NCBI GenBank assembly: GCA_021202335.1
Contig: JAJQDE010000024.1
Location: 1-64,000 of the forward strand
DNA: 64,000 bases
Reading direction: 5' to 3'
Source: Lachnospiraceae bacterium
Lineage (GTDB): Bacteria; Bacillota; Clostridia; Lachnospirales; Lachnospiraceae
Below the pieces are notes generated by a model. That model was not told the origin of the DNA. It made no database searches and saw only the letters and a program-made list of their open reading frames with translations. The translations under genes and the position numbers were made by a program. This document shows positions 9,444 to 18,370 of this stretch, piece after piece (position 1 is the first letter of the stretch; each line of letters opens with the position of its first letter).

Positions 9444-10316
9444 ATGAAAGATGATATACAGTTATTTGAAAATCAGAAAATTCGCACAGCATGGAATGAG
9501 GAAGAAGAAGAATGGTATTTTTCTATTGTTGACGTAGTTGCGGCGTTGACAGATAGTGCAGACCCGAAGCAATACATAAAGAAGATGCGTTCCAGAGACA
9601 CTGAGCTTGACGCAAGGTGGGGTACAATTTGTACCCCTACTGTGATGATAGCCGCTGACGGGAAAAAATATCGGACAAATGCAGCTAATATTGAAGGAAT
9701 TTTGCGCCTTATCCAATCTATTCCTTCGCCCAAGGCTGAGCCTTTTAAAATATGGTTGGCGGAAGTAGGCAGGGAGAGAATTGAAGAAACAATAGATCCG
9801 GAGCTAACGATTGACAGAGCATTAGAAACATATTTGAAAAAGGGGTATAGCAGAGAATGGATTAATCAACGATTACAAGCGATACAGGTTCGTAAGGAAT
9901 TGACAGATGAATGGCAAAACAGAGGTGTGCAGCAGGGAAAAGAATACGCCATTTTGACAAATGAAATTACACAAGCATGGTCGGGTATGACGACAAAGCA
10001 ATATAAGCAGTATAAGGGACTGAAAAAAGAAAATCTCCGTGATAATATGACAACAACAGAGCTTGTTTTAAATATGCTTGCGGAAACTGCGACGACTGAC
10101 ATATCGAAAAATGAAAAGCCGGAAGGATTTTCACAAAATAAAGCTGTTGCCCGTCGGGGCGGCGGGGTTGCGAAAACTGCAAGACAAGCGCTTGAAGCAG
10201 AGACTGGTAAAAGTGTAATTTCATCCAAAGCCGCAGTTGAAATTAATCAGGCTGTAATAGAAATGATAGTTGAATCCGCTGAGATTGTGGAGCAACAAGA
10301 TAAAGTCGATGAATAA
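9444..10316 (+). CDS. BRO-N / DinD-like protein associated with the type I RM locus
   Basis: MKDDIQLFENQKIRTAWNEEEEEWYFSIVDVVAALTDSADPKQYIKKM BRO-N motif; start after 'gggaggtgcc'. Confidence 0.75.
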   Translation: MKDDIQLFENQKIRTAWNEEEEEWYFSIVDVVAALTDSADPKQYIKKMRSRDTELDARWGTICTPTVMIAADGKKYRTNAANIEGILRLIQSIPSPKAEPFKIWLAEVGRERIEETIDPELTIDRALETYLKKGYSREWINQRLQAIQVRKELTDEWQNRGVQQGKEYAILTNEITQAWSGMTTKQYKQYKGLKKENLRDNMTTTELVLNMLAETATTDISKNEKPEGFSQNKAVARRGGGVAKTARQALEAETGKSVISSKAAVEINQAVIEMIVESAEIVEQQDKVDE

Positions 10317-10718
10317 CGCAAATGCTTTTATGCGTTAGGTGTTATTTATAATGCAAAAAATCAAAAGTTGGCTATTGGAGAAGAAAAGCCGGGTTTTGAA
10401 AGGAAAAATCCGGCTATTGGAGAAGAAAAGCCAACTTTTGAAAAAATAAGTTCAATGTTGACCGCACAGAACTATAGCAGAAAAACTAATGACTATATTT
10501 TAAAGGTTTATGAAGCAATTGACCAAAATCAGATTTTTGGCGCACCGGAAGTGAAAAATATACTGGGATGCTCCACATCTTCGTCTAAAGAGATTATGAA
10601 AAAGATAAGAAATTTAGAAATAGTAGAACCGGTAAAAGGGAAGGGAAAGTATATTTTCAGGAGATATTTGAAGGACGTGATTAAAATCGAAAATGAGGTG
10701 CCAACCGATGAAAGATGA
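10317..10718 (+). pseudogene. Fragment with winged-HTH-like C-terminal region (possibly end of an AlbA_2/Fic-type protein)
   Basis: No ATG or RBS, frame open from the stop at 10314; internal repeat AIGEEKPxFE ×2 then HTH-like segment NQIFGAPEVKNILGCSTSSSKEIMKKI. Confidence 0.5.
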
Positions 10719-10800
10719 TATACAGTTATTTGAGAATCAGAAAATTCGCACAGCATGGAATGAGGAAGAAGGACGTAGTTGCTCCGAAGAACACGACTAA
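10695..10800 (+). pseudogene. Second, truncated copy of the BRO gene 5' end
   Basis: About 75 bp nearly identical to 9431..9508 (gaggtgccRaccgatgaaagatgatatacagttatttgRaaatcag...), then jumps to GACGTAGTTGC. Confidence 0.7.
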
Positions 10801-10945
10801 ACAGCAAAAAACCATTTATGATATTATCTTGGAGTTGGCGAAATTAATTCAAAAGAAGCTGCCGGAATACTCAATGTTAGTGATAGAAGAGCAAGAACTA
10901 TTTTGCTGTTATGTATCAAAAAGGGGTAAAAGGCAGATATTTTAG
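10801..10945 (+). pseudogene. Frameshifted HTH fragment
   Basis: Alternative frame reads GEINSKEAAGILNVSDRRARTILLLCIKKG, a typical C-terminal wHTH. Confidence 0.45.
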
Positions 10946-11032
10946 GATTTATCCTTTTGGGGTTTTTTTTTGCGGGGAAATGGTTTATAATCAATATATC
11001 CATAAATTTTGCAGCAGACAAGGAGAACAGAT

Positions 11033-11575
11033 ATGGCATTAACGGAAATCAATACATATACAATAAACGATGTTTACAATCTTCCCGATGGGCAGAGAGC
11101 AGAGCTGATTGACGGAAAGGTTTTTTATATGGCACCGTCCACCAGGAGCCATCAAAGGATTGTGGGAGAGCTTTTTGCGACAATCCGCGAACATATCCGT
11201 AAAAACAACGGAAAGGGAGAGGTTGACATTGCGCCTTTCGGTGTGTTTATCGATGCGGATGATAAAAGCTATGTGGAGCCGGATATCAGCGTTATTTTGG
11301 ATGAAAATAAGCTTGACGACAAGGGCTGCAACGGGGCGCCGGACTGGATTATAGAGGTGGTGTCTCCCTCAAGCAGGAGAGTCGACTATACCACAAAGCT
11401 GTTCAAATACCGCTCCGCGGGTGTGCGCGAGTATTGGCTTGTGGATTCGGATAAAAGCCGGGTCATGGTTTATAATTTCACGCAGGACGATATGAAGGAG
11501 TACAGCTTTACGGAGGACATTCCTGCGGGGATTTATACGGACTTTACAATACGCATGTCTAACCTTGAATTATAG
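11033..11575 (+). CDS. Uma2 family (DUF820) putative endonuclease
   Basis: YVEPDISVILD, GAPDWIIEVVSPSSRRVDYTTKLFKYRSAGVREYWLVD. Confidence 0.9.
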   Translation: MALTEINTYTINDVYNLPDGQRAELIDGKVFYMAPSTRSHQRIVGELFATIREHIRKNNGKGEVDIAPFGVFIDADDKSYVEPDISVILDENKLDDKGCNGAPDWIIEVVSPSSRRVDYTTKLFKYRSAGVREYWLVDSDKSRVMVYNFTQDDMKEYSFTEDIPAGIYTDFTIRMSNLEL

Positions 11576-11604
11576 GAAGTAAAGTATTGCTTGCAATATT
11601 TTGC

Positions 11605-11633
11605 TTGCATTTATGAAATATTTCACGTATAAT
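11605..11633 (+). promoter_or_regulatory. Promoter for duplicated leader / polyamine cluster
   Basis: TTGCAT - 17 bp - TATAAT, just upstream of the first copy of the 390-bp duplication. Confidence 0.65.
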
Positions 11634-11640
11634 GTATTTC

Positions 11641-12030
11641 AGAATATTTAAGGCGATTGGAGCCTTATTGATTGGATGATAAATCCGTATTTTATAAGTT
11701 GGATAACTGCTTACGAAGTTGGTGACTATAAACCAAATCATGTGCGTTTTCGTACAACCCACTTGTGAAAATCAATAAGAGTAGTAAAAGTAAAATGTTT
11801 TGCTATATAGACTCTAATCACCCTGTTATATGTGCGCATGAATTGTATTCATGTGTTGCGGTAGTGTGAATGAATTTGCAGGTGGAAATCGGAAACGGTT
11901 TCCACCGTTTTTATCGTATAGGAAAACGCTGCCTGATTGGTAAGCCTTATGGGGGAATGGCAGATGGATTGGGATAAGGAGCTGCACAGCGGGGAAATAT
12001 ATAATCCGAATGACAAAAAGATTATGGAAG
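11641..12030 (+). repeat. 390-bp perfect tandem duplication, copy 1 (leader + terminator + first codons of acetyltransferase)
   Basis: Identical base by base to 12031..12420 by reading. Confidence 0.93.
11881..11912 (+). terminator. Intrinsic terminator / attenuator in leader copy 1
   Basis: GGTGGAAA-tcggaaacgg-TTTCCACC-GTTTTT. Confidence 0.75.
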
Positions 12031-12041
12031 AGAATATTTAA
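11964..12041 (+). pseudogene. 25-codon truncated acetyltransferase start created by the duplication
   Basis: MDWDKELHSGEIYNPNDKKIMEENI*; stop falls in first stem of leader copy 2. Confidence 0.6.
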
Positions 12042-12420
12042 GGCGATTGGAGCCTTATTGATTGGATGATAAATCCGTATTTTATAAGTTGGATAACTGC
12101 TTACGAAGTTGGTGACTATAAACCAAATCATGTGCGTTTTCGTACAACCCACTTGTGAAAATCAATAAGAGTAGTAAAAGTAAAATGTTTTGCTATATAG
12201 ACTCTAATCACCCTGTTATATGTGCGCATGAATTGTATTCATGTGTTGCGGTAGTGTGAATGAATTTGCAGGTGGAAATCGGAAACGGTTTCCACCGTTT
12301 TTATCGTATAGGAAAACGCTGCCTGATTGGTAAGCCTTATGGGGGAATGGCAGATGGATTGGGATAAGGAGCTGCACAGCGGGGAAATATATAATCCGAA
12401 TGACAAAAAGATTATGGAAG
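12031..12420 (+). repeat. 390-bp perfect tandem duplication, copy 2
   Basis: Identical to 11641..12030; copy boundary shares 'ag'. Confidence 0.93.
12271..12302 (+). terminator. Intrinsic terminator / attenuator in leader copy 2
   Basis: GGTGGAAA-tcggaaacgg-TTTCCACC-GTTTTT. Confidence 0.75.
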
Positions 12421-12968
12421 AGCAGACAAAATGCATGGAGATGCTTTACGACTTCAACCAAACCCGTCCGGGAGAGCAGGAAAAGCGCGCTGCAATGCTT
12501 AAGGAGATGTTTGCGGAAATCGGCGAGGGCTGTTATATCGAGCCGCCCTTCCATTCCAATTGGGGCGGGCGGCATGTGCATTTTGGGAAGGGCGTGTACG
12601 CCAATTTCGGGCTGACCTGTGTGGATGATACGCATATTTACGTGGGCGATTACACGCTGTTCGGACCCAATGTGGTGCTTGCGACCGCAAACCATCCGCT
12701 CTGCGCCGGGCTTCGCGTCAAGGCATATCAGTATAACGTGCCCGTGCGCATCGGAAAAAACTGCTGGCTTGGTGCGGGCGTGATAGTTGTGCCGGGGGTT
12801 ACGATAGGCGACAATACGGTAATAGGCGCGGGAAGCGTCGTGACAAAGGACATTCCGTCGGGCGTGCTTGCCGTGGGAAATCCGTGCAGAGCAATTCGCC
12901 GAATCGGTGAGCACGACAGGGAATACTACTATAAAAACAGGAAAATTGACTGGGATAAACTGAATTAA
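12354..12968 (+). CDS. Maltose/galactoside O-acetyltransferase-like (LbH hexapeptide) acetyltransferase
   Basis: Hexapeptide repeats, WLGAGVIVVPGVTIGDNTVIGAGSVVTKDIPSG; start ATG 12354 after 'gggggaa'. Confidence 0.88.
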   Translation: MDWDKELHSGEIYNPNDKKIMEEQTKCMEMLYDFNQTRPGEQEKRAAMLKEMFAEIGEGCYIEPPFHSNWGGRHVHFGKGVYANFGLTCVDDTHIYVGDYTLFGPNVVLATANHPLCAGLRVKAYQYNVPVRIGKNCWLGAGVIVVPGVTIGDNTVIGAGSVVTKDIPSGVLAVGNPCRAIRRIGEHDREYYYKNRKIDWDKLN

Positions 12969-12985
12969 TTGGGGATTATACGGAT

Positions 12986-13807
12986 ATGGAAACAAAATTA
13001 AAATTATACGGTTTTAACAATCTCACGAAATCGCTGAGCTTTAATAGATATGACGTCTGCTACGCAAAAAGTGCAAGAGAGCAGCAGGACTATATAGCTT
13101 ATATTGACGAGCAGTACAATTCCGAGCGTCTTACCAAAATCCTTTTTCATGTCACGGAAATGATAGGCGCGCATGTGCTGAACGTGTCGAAGCAGGATTA
13201 TGAGCCGCAGGGGGCGAGCGTGACCTTTCTGATTGCGGAGTCAAATATGATACCGGCAGGACAGGAGAGCGCGGCGAGCGCGGCGCTTGCATATGAGGAT
13301 ACGCTGGCGCTGTCGGGCTATAACGATGAGGTGGTGGCGCACCTTGATAAAAGCCATATCACGGTGCATACCTATCCGGAGTACCATCCGGAAACGAATA
13401 TCGCGACGTTTAGGGTCGATATAGACGTGGCGACCTGTGGAGAAATCACGCCGCTCAGCACGCTGGATTTTCTGATCGGCAGCTTTGATTCGGATATTAT
13501 TACGATGGACTATCGGGTGCGCGGGTTTACGAGGAATGTGGAGGGCAGAAAGCTTTTCATGGATCACAAAATCACCTCGATACAGGATTATATAGACAAG
13601 TCCATTTTGGCAAAGTATGACGCGATGGACATTAATATCTATCAGGCAAACATTTTTCACACGAAGATGCTGATTAAGGAAATGGATTTGCAGAATTATC
13701 TGTTTAATTCGGATATTTATGAGATAACGCCAAAGACCAGGCTTCAGATAAGCAACAATCTCAGGCAGGAAATGATAGAGATTTTCAGCGGCACGAATAT
13801 TTATTAG
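12986..13807 (+). CDS. speD: S-adenosylmethionine decarboxylase proenzyme
   Basis: LDKSHITVHTYPE processing site, ESNM/TFRVDIDVATCGEITPLSTLDFLI, close to E. coli-type SpeD. Confidence 0.93.
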   Translation: METKLKLYGFNNLTKSLSFNRYDVCYAKSAREQQDYIAYIDEQYNSERLTKILFHVTEMIGAHVLNVSKQDYEPQGASVTFLIAESNMIPAGQESAASAALAYEDTLALSGYNDEVVAHLDKSHITVHTYPEYHPETNIATFRVDIDVATCGEITPLSTLDFLIGSFDSDIITMDYRVRGFTRNVEGRKLFMDHKITSIQDYIDKSILAKYDAMDINIYQANIFHTKMLIKEMDLQNYLFNSDIYEITPKTRLQISNNLRQEMIEIFSGTNIY

Positions 13808-13832
13808 TATATGTATCAGGAGTGGAGCGAGC

Positions 13833-15290
13833 ATGTTAGAGCAGTCGCGCGCCCCCATTTTGGAGGCGCTTGAGAAAATGAAGAGGGACAGGCTTGTGCC
13901 CTTTGACGTCCCCGGGCATAAGCATGGGAAGGGAAATCCGGATTTGACGGAATTTTTGGGTGAAAAATGTCTTTCAGTGGACGTAAATTCCATGAAAATG
14001 CTGGATAACCTCTGCCATCCCGTATCGGTCATAAAGGAGGCGGAGGAGCTTGCGGCGGAGGCGTTTGGCGCGGCGCACGCGTTCTTTATGGTAGGCGGAA
14101 CCACATCGGCGGTGCAGAGCATGGTGCTGTCCGTCTGTAAGCGCGGCGATAAGATTATCCTTCCCAGGAATGTACACCGAAGCGTCATTAACATTATGAT
14201 TTTGTGCGGCGCAATACCGGTGTACGTTAATCCCGACATGGATCACAGGCTCGGGATTGCGCTTGGCATGAAGCTTGGCGATGTGGAAAAGGCTATTGCG
14301 CAAAATCCCGACGCGAAGGCAATCCTTGTGAATAATCCGACGTATTACGGCATCTGCTCCAATCTGAAAGCGATTACGGATTTGGCGCATGCCCACGGAA
14401 TGAAAATGCTGGTGGACGAGGCGCACGGCACGCAGTTTTATTTTGATAAGGATTTGCCGATGACGGCGATGGAGGCGGGAGCGGATATGGCGGCGGTGAG
14501 TATGCACAAATCGGGCGGCTCGCTGACGCAGTCGTCACTCCTGCTGACAGGTCCTGACATGAGTGAGGGATATGTCAGGCAGATTATCAATATCACGCAG
14601 ACCACGAGCGGCTCGTATCTGCTTATGTCCAGCCTTGACATTTCAAGAAGAAATCTCGCGCTTCGCGGTCAGGAGATTTTTGACAGGGTGAAGGAGATGG
14701 TGGAGTACGCAAGAAAAGAAATCAATCAGATTGGCGATTATTACGCGTATTCAAGCGAGCTGGTAAACGGCGATTCCATCTATGCCTTTGACATAACGAA
14801 GCTTTCGGTAAATACGCTTTCGGTGGGACTTGCGGGAATTGAGGTTTACGATCTGCTGCGCGATGAGTATGATATTCAGACGGAGTTTGGAGACCTGGGG
14901 AATATCCTTGCGTATGTTTCCGTGGGGGACAGACCGCGCGACATTGAGAGGCTTGTGAGCGCACTTGCGGAAATCAGACGTCTTTACAAGCGCGACGGCA
15001 GCGCTCTTATGACTTCGGAGTACATAAACCCGAGAGTGATTTTCTCCCCGCAGGATGCGTTTTACGGTGAGAAGCAGTCGCTTCCGCTTGCGGCGTGCGA
15101 AAATATGGTTTGCGCGGAGTTCGTGATGTGTTATCCTCCGGGAATACCGATATTGGCGCCGGGCGAGCTGATTACGCGCGAAATTATTGACTATATTGTG
15201 TATGCAAAGGAAAAGGGCTGCTCTATGACCGGACCGGAGGATATGCGACTGGAGCGGCTCAACGTGATGAGGGGAATCCGTTCGAAATAG
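13833..15290 (+). CDS. speA: Orn/Lys/Arg decarboxylase family (probably arginine decarboxylase)
   Basis: VPFDVPGHKHGKG, VDEAHGTQFYF, SMHKSGGSLTQSS PLP lysine. Confidence 0.85.
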   Translation: MLEQSRAPILEALEKMKRDRLVPFDVPGHKHGKGNPDLTEFLGEKCLSVDVNSMKMLDNLCHPVSVIKEAEELAAEAFGAAHAFFMVGGTTSAVQSMVLSVCKRGDKIILPRNVHRSVINIMILCGAIPVYVNPDMDHRLGIALGMKLGDVEKAIAQNPDAKAILVNNPTYYGICSNLKAITDLAHAHGMKMLVDEAHGTQFYFDKDLPMTAMEAGADMAAVSMHKSGGSLTQSSLLLTGPDMSEGYVRQIINITQTTSGSYLLMSSLDISRRNLALRGQEIFDRVKEMVEYARKEINQIGDYYAYSSELVNGDSIYAFDITKLSVNTLSVGLAGIEVYDLLRDEYDIQTEFGDLGNILAYVSVGDRPRDIERLVSALAEIRRLYKRDGSALMTSEYINPRVIFSPQDAFYGEKQSLPLAACENMVCAEFVMCYPPGIPILAPGELITREIIDYIVYAKEKGCSMTGPEDMRLERLNVMRGIRSK

Positions 15291-15334
15291 AGGGAAAGCG
15301 GATGTACCTTAATGTGCAGGAATGGAGGATTTTC

Positions 15335-16195
15335 ATGGAGCTTTGGTTTACGGAAAAGCATACGGAGAGTGTGAAGTTTTCCATACAGGTGGATAAGCAG
15401 TTGTATTCGTCGCAGTCGGAATTTCAGCGGATTGACATTTTTGACTCAAAGGAATTTGGAATATTTCTGACGCTCGACGGTTACATGATGCTGACGCAAA
15501 AGGATGAATTTATTTATCATGAAATGATGGTGCATGTGCCGATGTCTGTTCATCCGAACGTAAAAAAAGCGCTTGTGATTGGCGGCGGCGACGGCGGGAC
15601 GGTGCGTGAGCTTGTACGCTACCCGGAGATAGAGCATATAGACCTGGTGGAAATAGATGCGGAGGTCGTGAGCGCGTGCCGCAAATATCTTCGACAGACT
15701 GCGTGCGGCTTTGACGACGCTCGGGTTCATATTTACTATGAGGACGGTCTGAAATTTGTCCGCAAATTTTCAGATGAATACGATTTGATTTTAGTGGATT
15801 CAACAGACCCGTTCGGACCGGGCGAGGGTCTTTTCACAAAGGAGTTTTATGGCAATTGCTATAAGGCGCTCAAGGCGGACGGGATTATGGTAAACCAGCA
15901 TGAGAGTCCCTTTTACCCGAATGATGCGACCGCCATGCAGAGGGCGCATAAGCGGATTGTGGAGTCCTTCCCTATCAGCAGGGTGTATCAGGCGCATATA
16001 CCGACCTATCCGTCCGGGCACTGGCTTTTTGGGTTTGCCTCCAAGAAGTACCATCCGCTCGACGACTGCGATGCGGAGGGGTGGAAGAAGCGGGGGCTTC
16101 GGACGGGATATTATAACGTGCAGCTCCATAAGGGCGCGTTCGCGCTGCCTAATTACGTGGAGGAAATGCTTGAGCAGGTTGAGAAGAAACCGTAA
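15335..16195 (+). CDS. speE: Spermidine synthase / polyamine aminopropyltransferase
   Basis: VIGGGDGGTVRELVRYPEIEHIDLVEID, DSTDPFGPGEGLF. Confidence 0.92.
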   Translation: MELWFTEKHTESVKFSIQVDKQLYSSQSEFQRIDIFDSKEFGIFLTLDGYMMLTQKDEFIYHEMMVHVPMSVHPNVKKALVIGGGDGGTVRELVRYPEIEHIDLVEIDAEVVSACRKYLRQTACGFDDARVHIYYEDGLKFVRKFSDEYDLILVDSTDPFGPGEGLFTKEFYGNCYKALKADGIMVNQHESPFYPNDATAMQRAHKRIVESFPISRVYQAHIPTYPSGHWLFGFASKKYHPLDDCDAEGWKKRGLRTGYYNVQLHKGAFALPNYVEEMLEQVEKKP

Positions 16196-16223
16196 AAATT
16201 CCGGCGAATGGAGAAATACAGAC

Positions 16224-17084
16224 ATGGAAAAAAACATTGAAACCTTTTTGGGCTGTGACAAGGAATTTGACGAGGCGAGAATAGTCATTTTCGGCGCGCC
16301 GTTTGACTCGACAACCTCATATCGCCCCGGGGCGCGCTTTGCTGGCAGGACGATGCGCGCGGAGTCTTACGGTCTGGAAACCTACAGCCCGTATCAGGAT
16401 TTGGATTTGGAGGACGCGGCGGTTTTTGACGGCGGAGAGCTGGAGCTGTGCTTTGGCGATGCGGCTAAGGCTTTGGACGACATTACGGCGTTTACGCGGA
16501 GAATATTGGACAGCGGAAAGCTTCCGGTTATGATTGGCGGTGAGCATCTTGTAACGCTTGGGGCTGTCCGCGCCGTGGCGCAGCGCTACCCTGATCTGCA
16601 CGTTATTCATTTTGACGCGCATGCCGATCTGCGCGACGATTACCTTGGCGCAAGGCTTTCCCATGCCACGGTTCTGCGCAGAGTGTGGGAGCTTGTCGGC
16701 GACGCGAGGATTTATCAGTTCGGTATTCGCAGTGGAGAGCGCGCGGAATTTGAATGGGGAAGTACGCATGTGTCCACGCATAAATTTGACTTTGCGGGCT
16801 TGGAGGAGCTTGTGGAGCGGTTACGGGGAAAGCCCGTGTATTTTACGCTGGATTTGGATGTGCTCGACCCGTCGTGCTTTCAGGGAACGGGAACGCCGGA
16901 GGCGGGCGGTGTGAGCTTTACGCAGCTGCTTGACGCGATTTTGAAGGTGGGAGAGCTGCGGATTGTGGGGTGCGACGTAAACGAGCTTTCGCCGATGCTT
17001 GACACAAGCGGGGCGTCTACGGAGGTGGCGCTGAAGGTGCTTAGAGAGCTTTTGCTCAAGCTTGAGGAGCGGTATATCAGATAA
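16224..17084 (+). CDS. speB: Agmatinase-type ureohydrolase
   Basis: GGEHLVTLG, HFDAHADLRDDYLG, LDLDVLDPS. Confidence 0.9.
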   Translation: MEKNIETFLGCDKEFDEARIVIFGAPFDSTTSYRPGARFAGRTMRAESYGLETYSPYQDLDLEDAAVFDGGELELCFGDAAKALDDITAFTRRILDSGKLPVMIGGEHLVTLGAVRAVAQRYPDLHVIHFDAHADLRDDYLGARLSHATVLRRVWELVGDARIYQFGIRSGERAEFEWGSTHVSTHKFDFAGLEELVERLRGKPVYFTLDLDVLDPSCFQGTGTPEAGGVSFTQLLDAILKVGELRIVGCDVNELSPMLDTSGASTEVALKVLRELLLKLEERYIR

Positions 17085-17100
17085 GAAAGGAGTCAGGAAA

Positions 17101-18357
17101 ATGGGAAGAGTTTTAATCATCGGCTGCGGCGGCGTGGCAAGCGTGGCAATCCACAAATGCTGCCAAAACAGTGAGGTATTTGAGGAGATTATAATTGCGA
17201 GCCGCACAAAGGCGAAATGCGACGCGCTTAAGGAAAAGCTGGGAGACGGAAGGACAAAAATCGAGACGGTGCAGGTGGACGCTGACCAAAAGGAGCAGGT
17301 TGTGGCGCTGATTAAAAGCTGCAGACCCGACCTTGTGATGAATATTGCACTGCCTTATCAGGATTTGGCGATTATGGAGGCATGCCTTGAGTGCAGGGTT
17401 AATTATATGGACACGGCAAATTATGAGCCTGAAAACACTGACGATCCTGAGTGGCGGGCTGTCTATGAAAAGCGCTGCCGGGACGAGGGCTTTTCCGCGT
17501 ATTTTGATTATTCATGGCAGTGGGCTTATCGGAAAAAATTTGAGGAGGCAGGCATTACCGCGCTTTTAGGCTCCGGCTTTGACCCGGGAGTGACGCAGGC
17601 ATATTGCGCCTATGCGTTAAAGCATGAGTTTGACGAGATTGACACGATTGACATTCTTGACTGCAACGGCGGCGACCACGGCTATGCGTTTGCCACTAAT
17701 TTTAATCCGGAGATTAATCTTCGTGAGGTATCGGCTCCCGGAAGCTATTGGGAAAACGGCCGCTGGGTGGAGGTGCCGCCCATGAGCATCAAAAGGGAGT
17801 ACGAGTTTGCGCAGGTGGGCAAAAAGGACATGTATCTGCTCCACCACGAGGAGATAGAGTCGCTTGCAAAAAACATTCCGGGAGTGAAGAGAATCCGCTT
17901 TTTTATGACCTTTGGACAGAGCTACCTCGACCATATGCGCTGCCTGGAGGACGTGGGGATGCTGTCAACCACGCCGGTTTCCTTTGAGGGAAGGGATATT
18001 GTGCCTATTCAGTTTTTAAAGGCGCTGCTGCCTGACCCGGCAAGCTTAGGACCGCGCACTAAGGGAAAGACCAACATCGGCTGTATTTTCACGGGAAGGA
18101 AGGACGGCAGGGAGAAGAAATATTATCTCTATAATGTGTGCGACCATCAGGAATGTTACAGGGAGGTAGGCTCACAGGCAATTTCCTATACTACGGGTGT
18201 GCCGGCGATGGTGGGGGCGATGATGCTGCTTACGGGCAAGTGGAATAAGCCGGGCGTGTATACGGTGGAAGAGTTTGACCCCGACCCGTATATGGAGGCG
18301 CTGAACAAATGGGGGCTTCCGTGGCAGGAAAGCCGGGAGCCTGTGCTTGTAGAATAA
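17101..18357 (+). CDS. Carboxynorspermidine/carboxyspermidine synthase (saccharopine dehydrogenase family)
   Basis: MGRVLIIGCGGVASVAIHKC Rossmann; followed by nspC. Confidence 0.88.
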   Translation: MGRVLIIGCGGVASVAIHKCCQNSEVFEEIIIASRTKAKCDALKEKLGDGRTKIETVQVDADQKEQVVALIKSCRPDLVMNIALPYQDLAIMEACLECRVNYMDTANYEPENTDDPEWRAVYEKRCRDEGFSAYFDYSWQWAYRKKFEEAGITALLGSGFDPGVTQAYCAYALKHEFDEIDTIDILDCNGGDHGYAFATNFNPEINLREVSAPGSYWENGRWVEVPPMSIKREYEFAQVGKKDMYLLHHEEIESLAKNIPGVKRIRFFMTFGQSYLDHMRCLEDVGMLSTTPVSFEGRDIVPIQFLKALLPDPASLGPRTKGKTNIGCIFTGRKDGREKKYYLYNVCDHQECYREVGSQAISYTTGVPAMVGAMMLLTGKWNKPGVYTVEEFDPDPYMEALNKWGLPWQESREPVLVE

Positions 18358-18370
18358 GAGGGAGAGAGCA

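Noticed and set aside
11559-11762. 67-aa minus-strand ORF in the duplicated leader (same peptide recurs at 11826..12152)
   Set aside because: The recurrence comes only from the 390-bp duplication; no RBS and no coding signature.
12216-12995. 259-aa minus-strand ORF over the acetyltransferase and leader
   Set aside because: Opposite a clear hexapeptide acetyltransferase; translation lacks family features.
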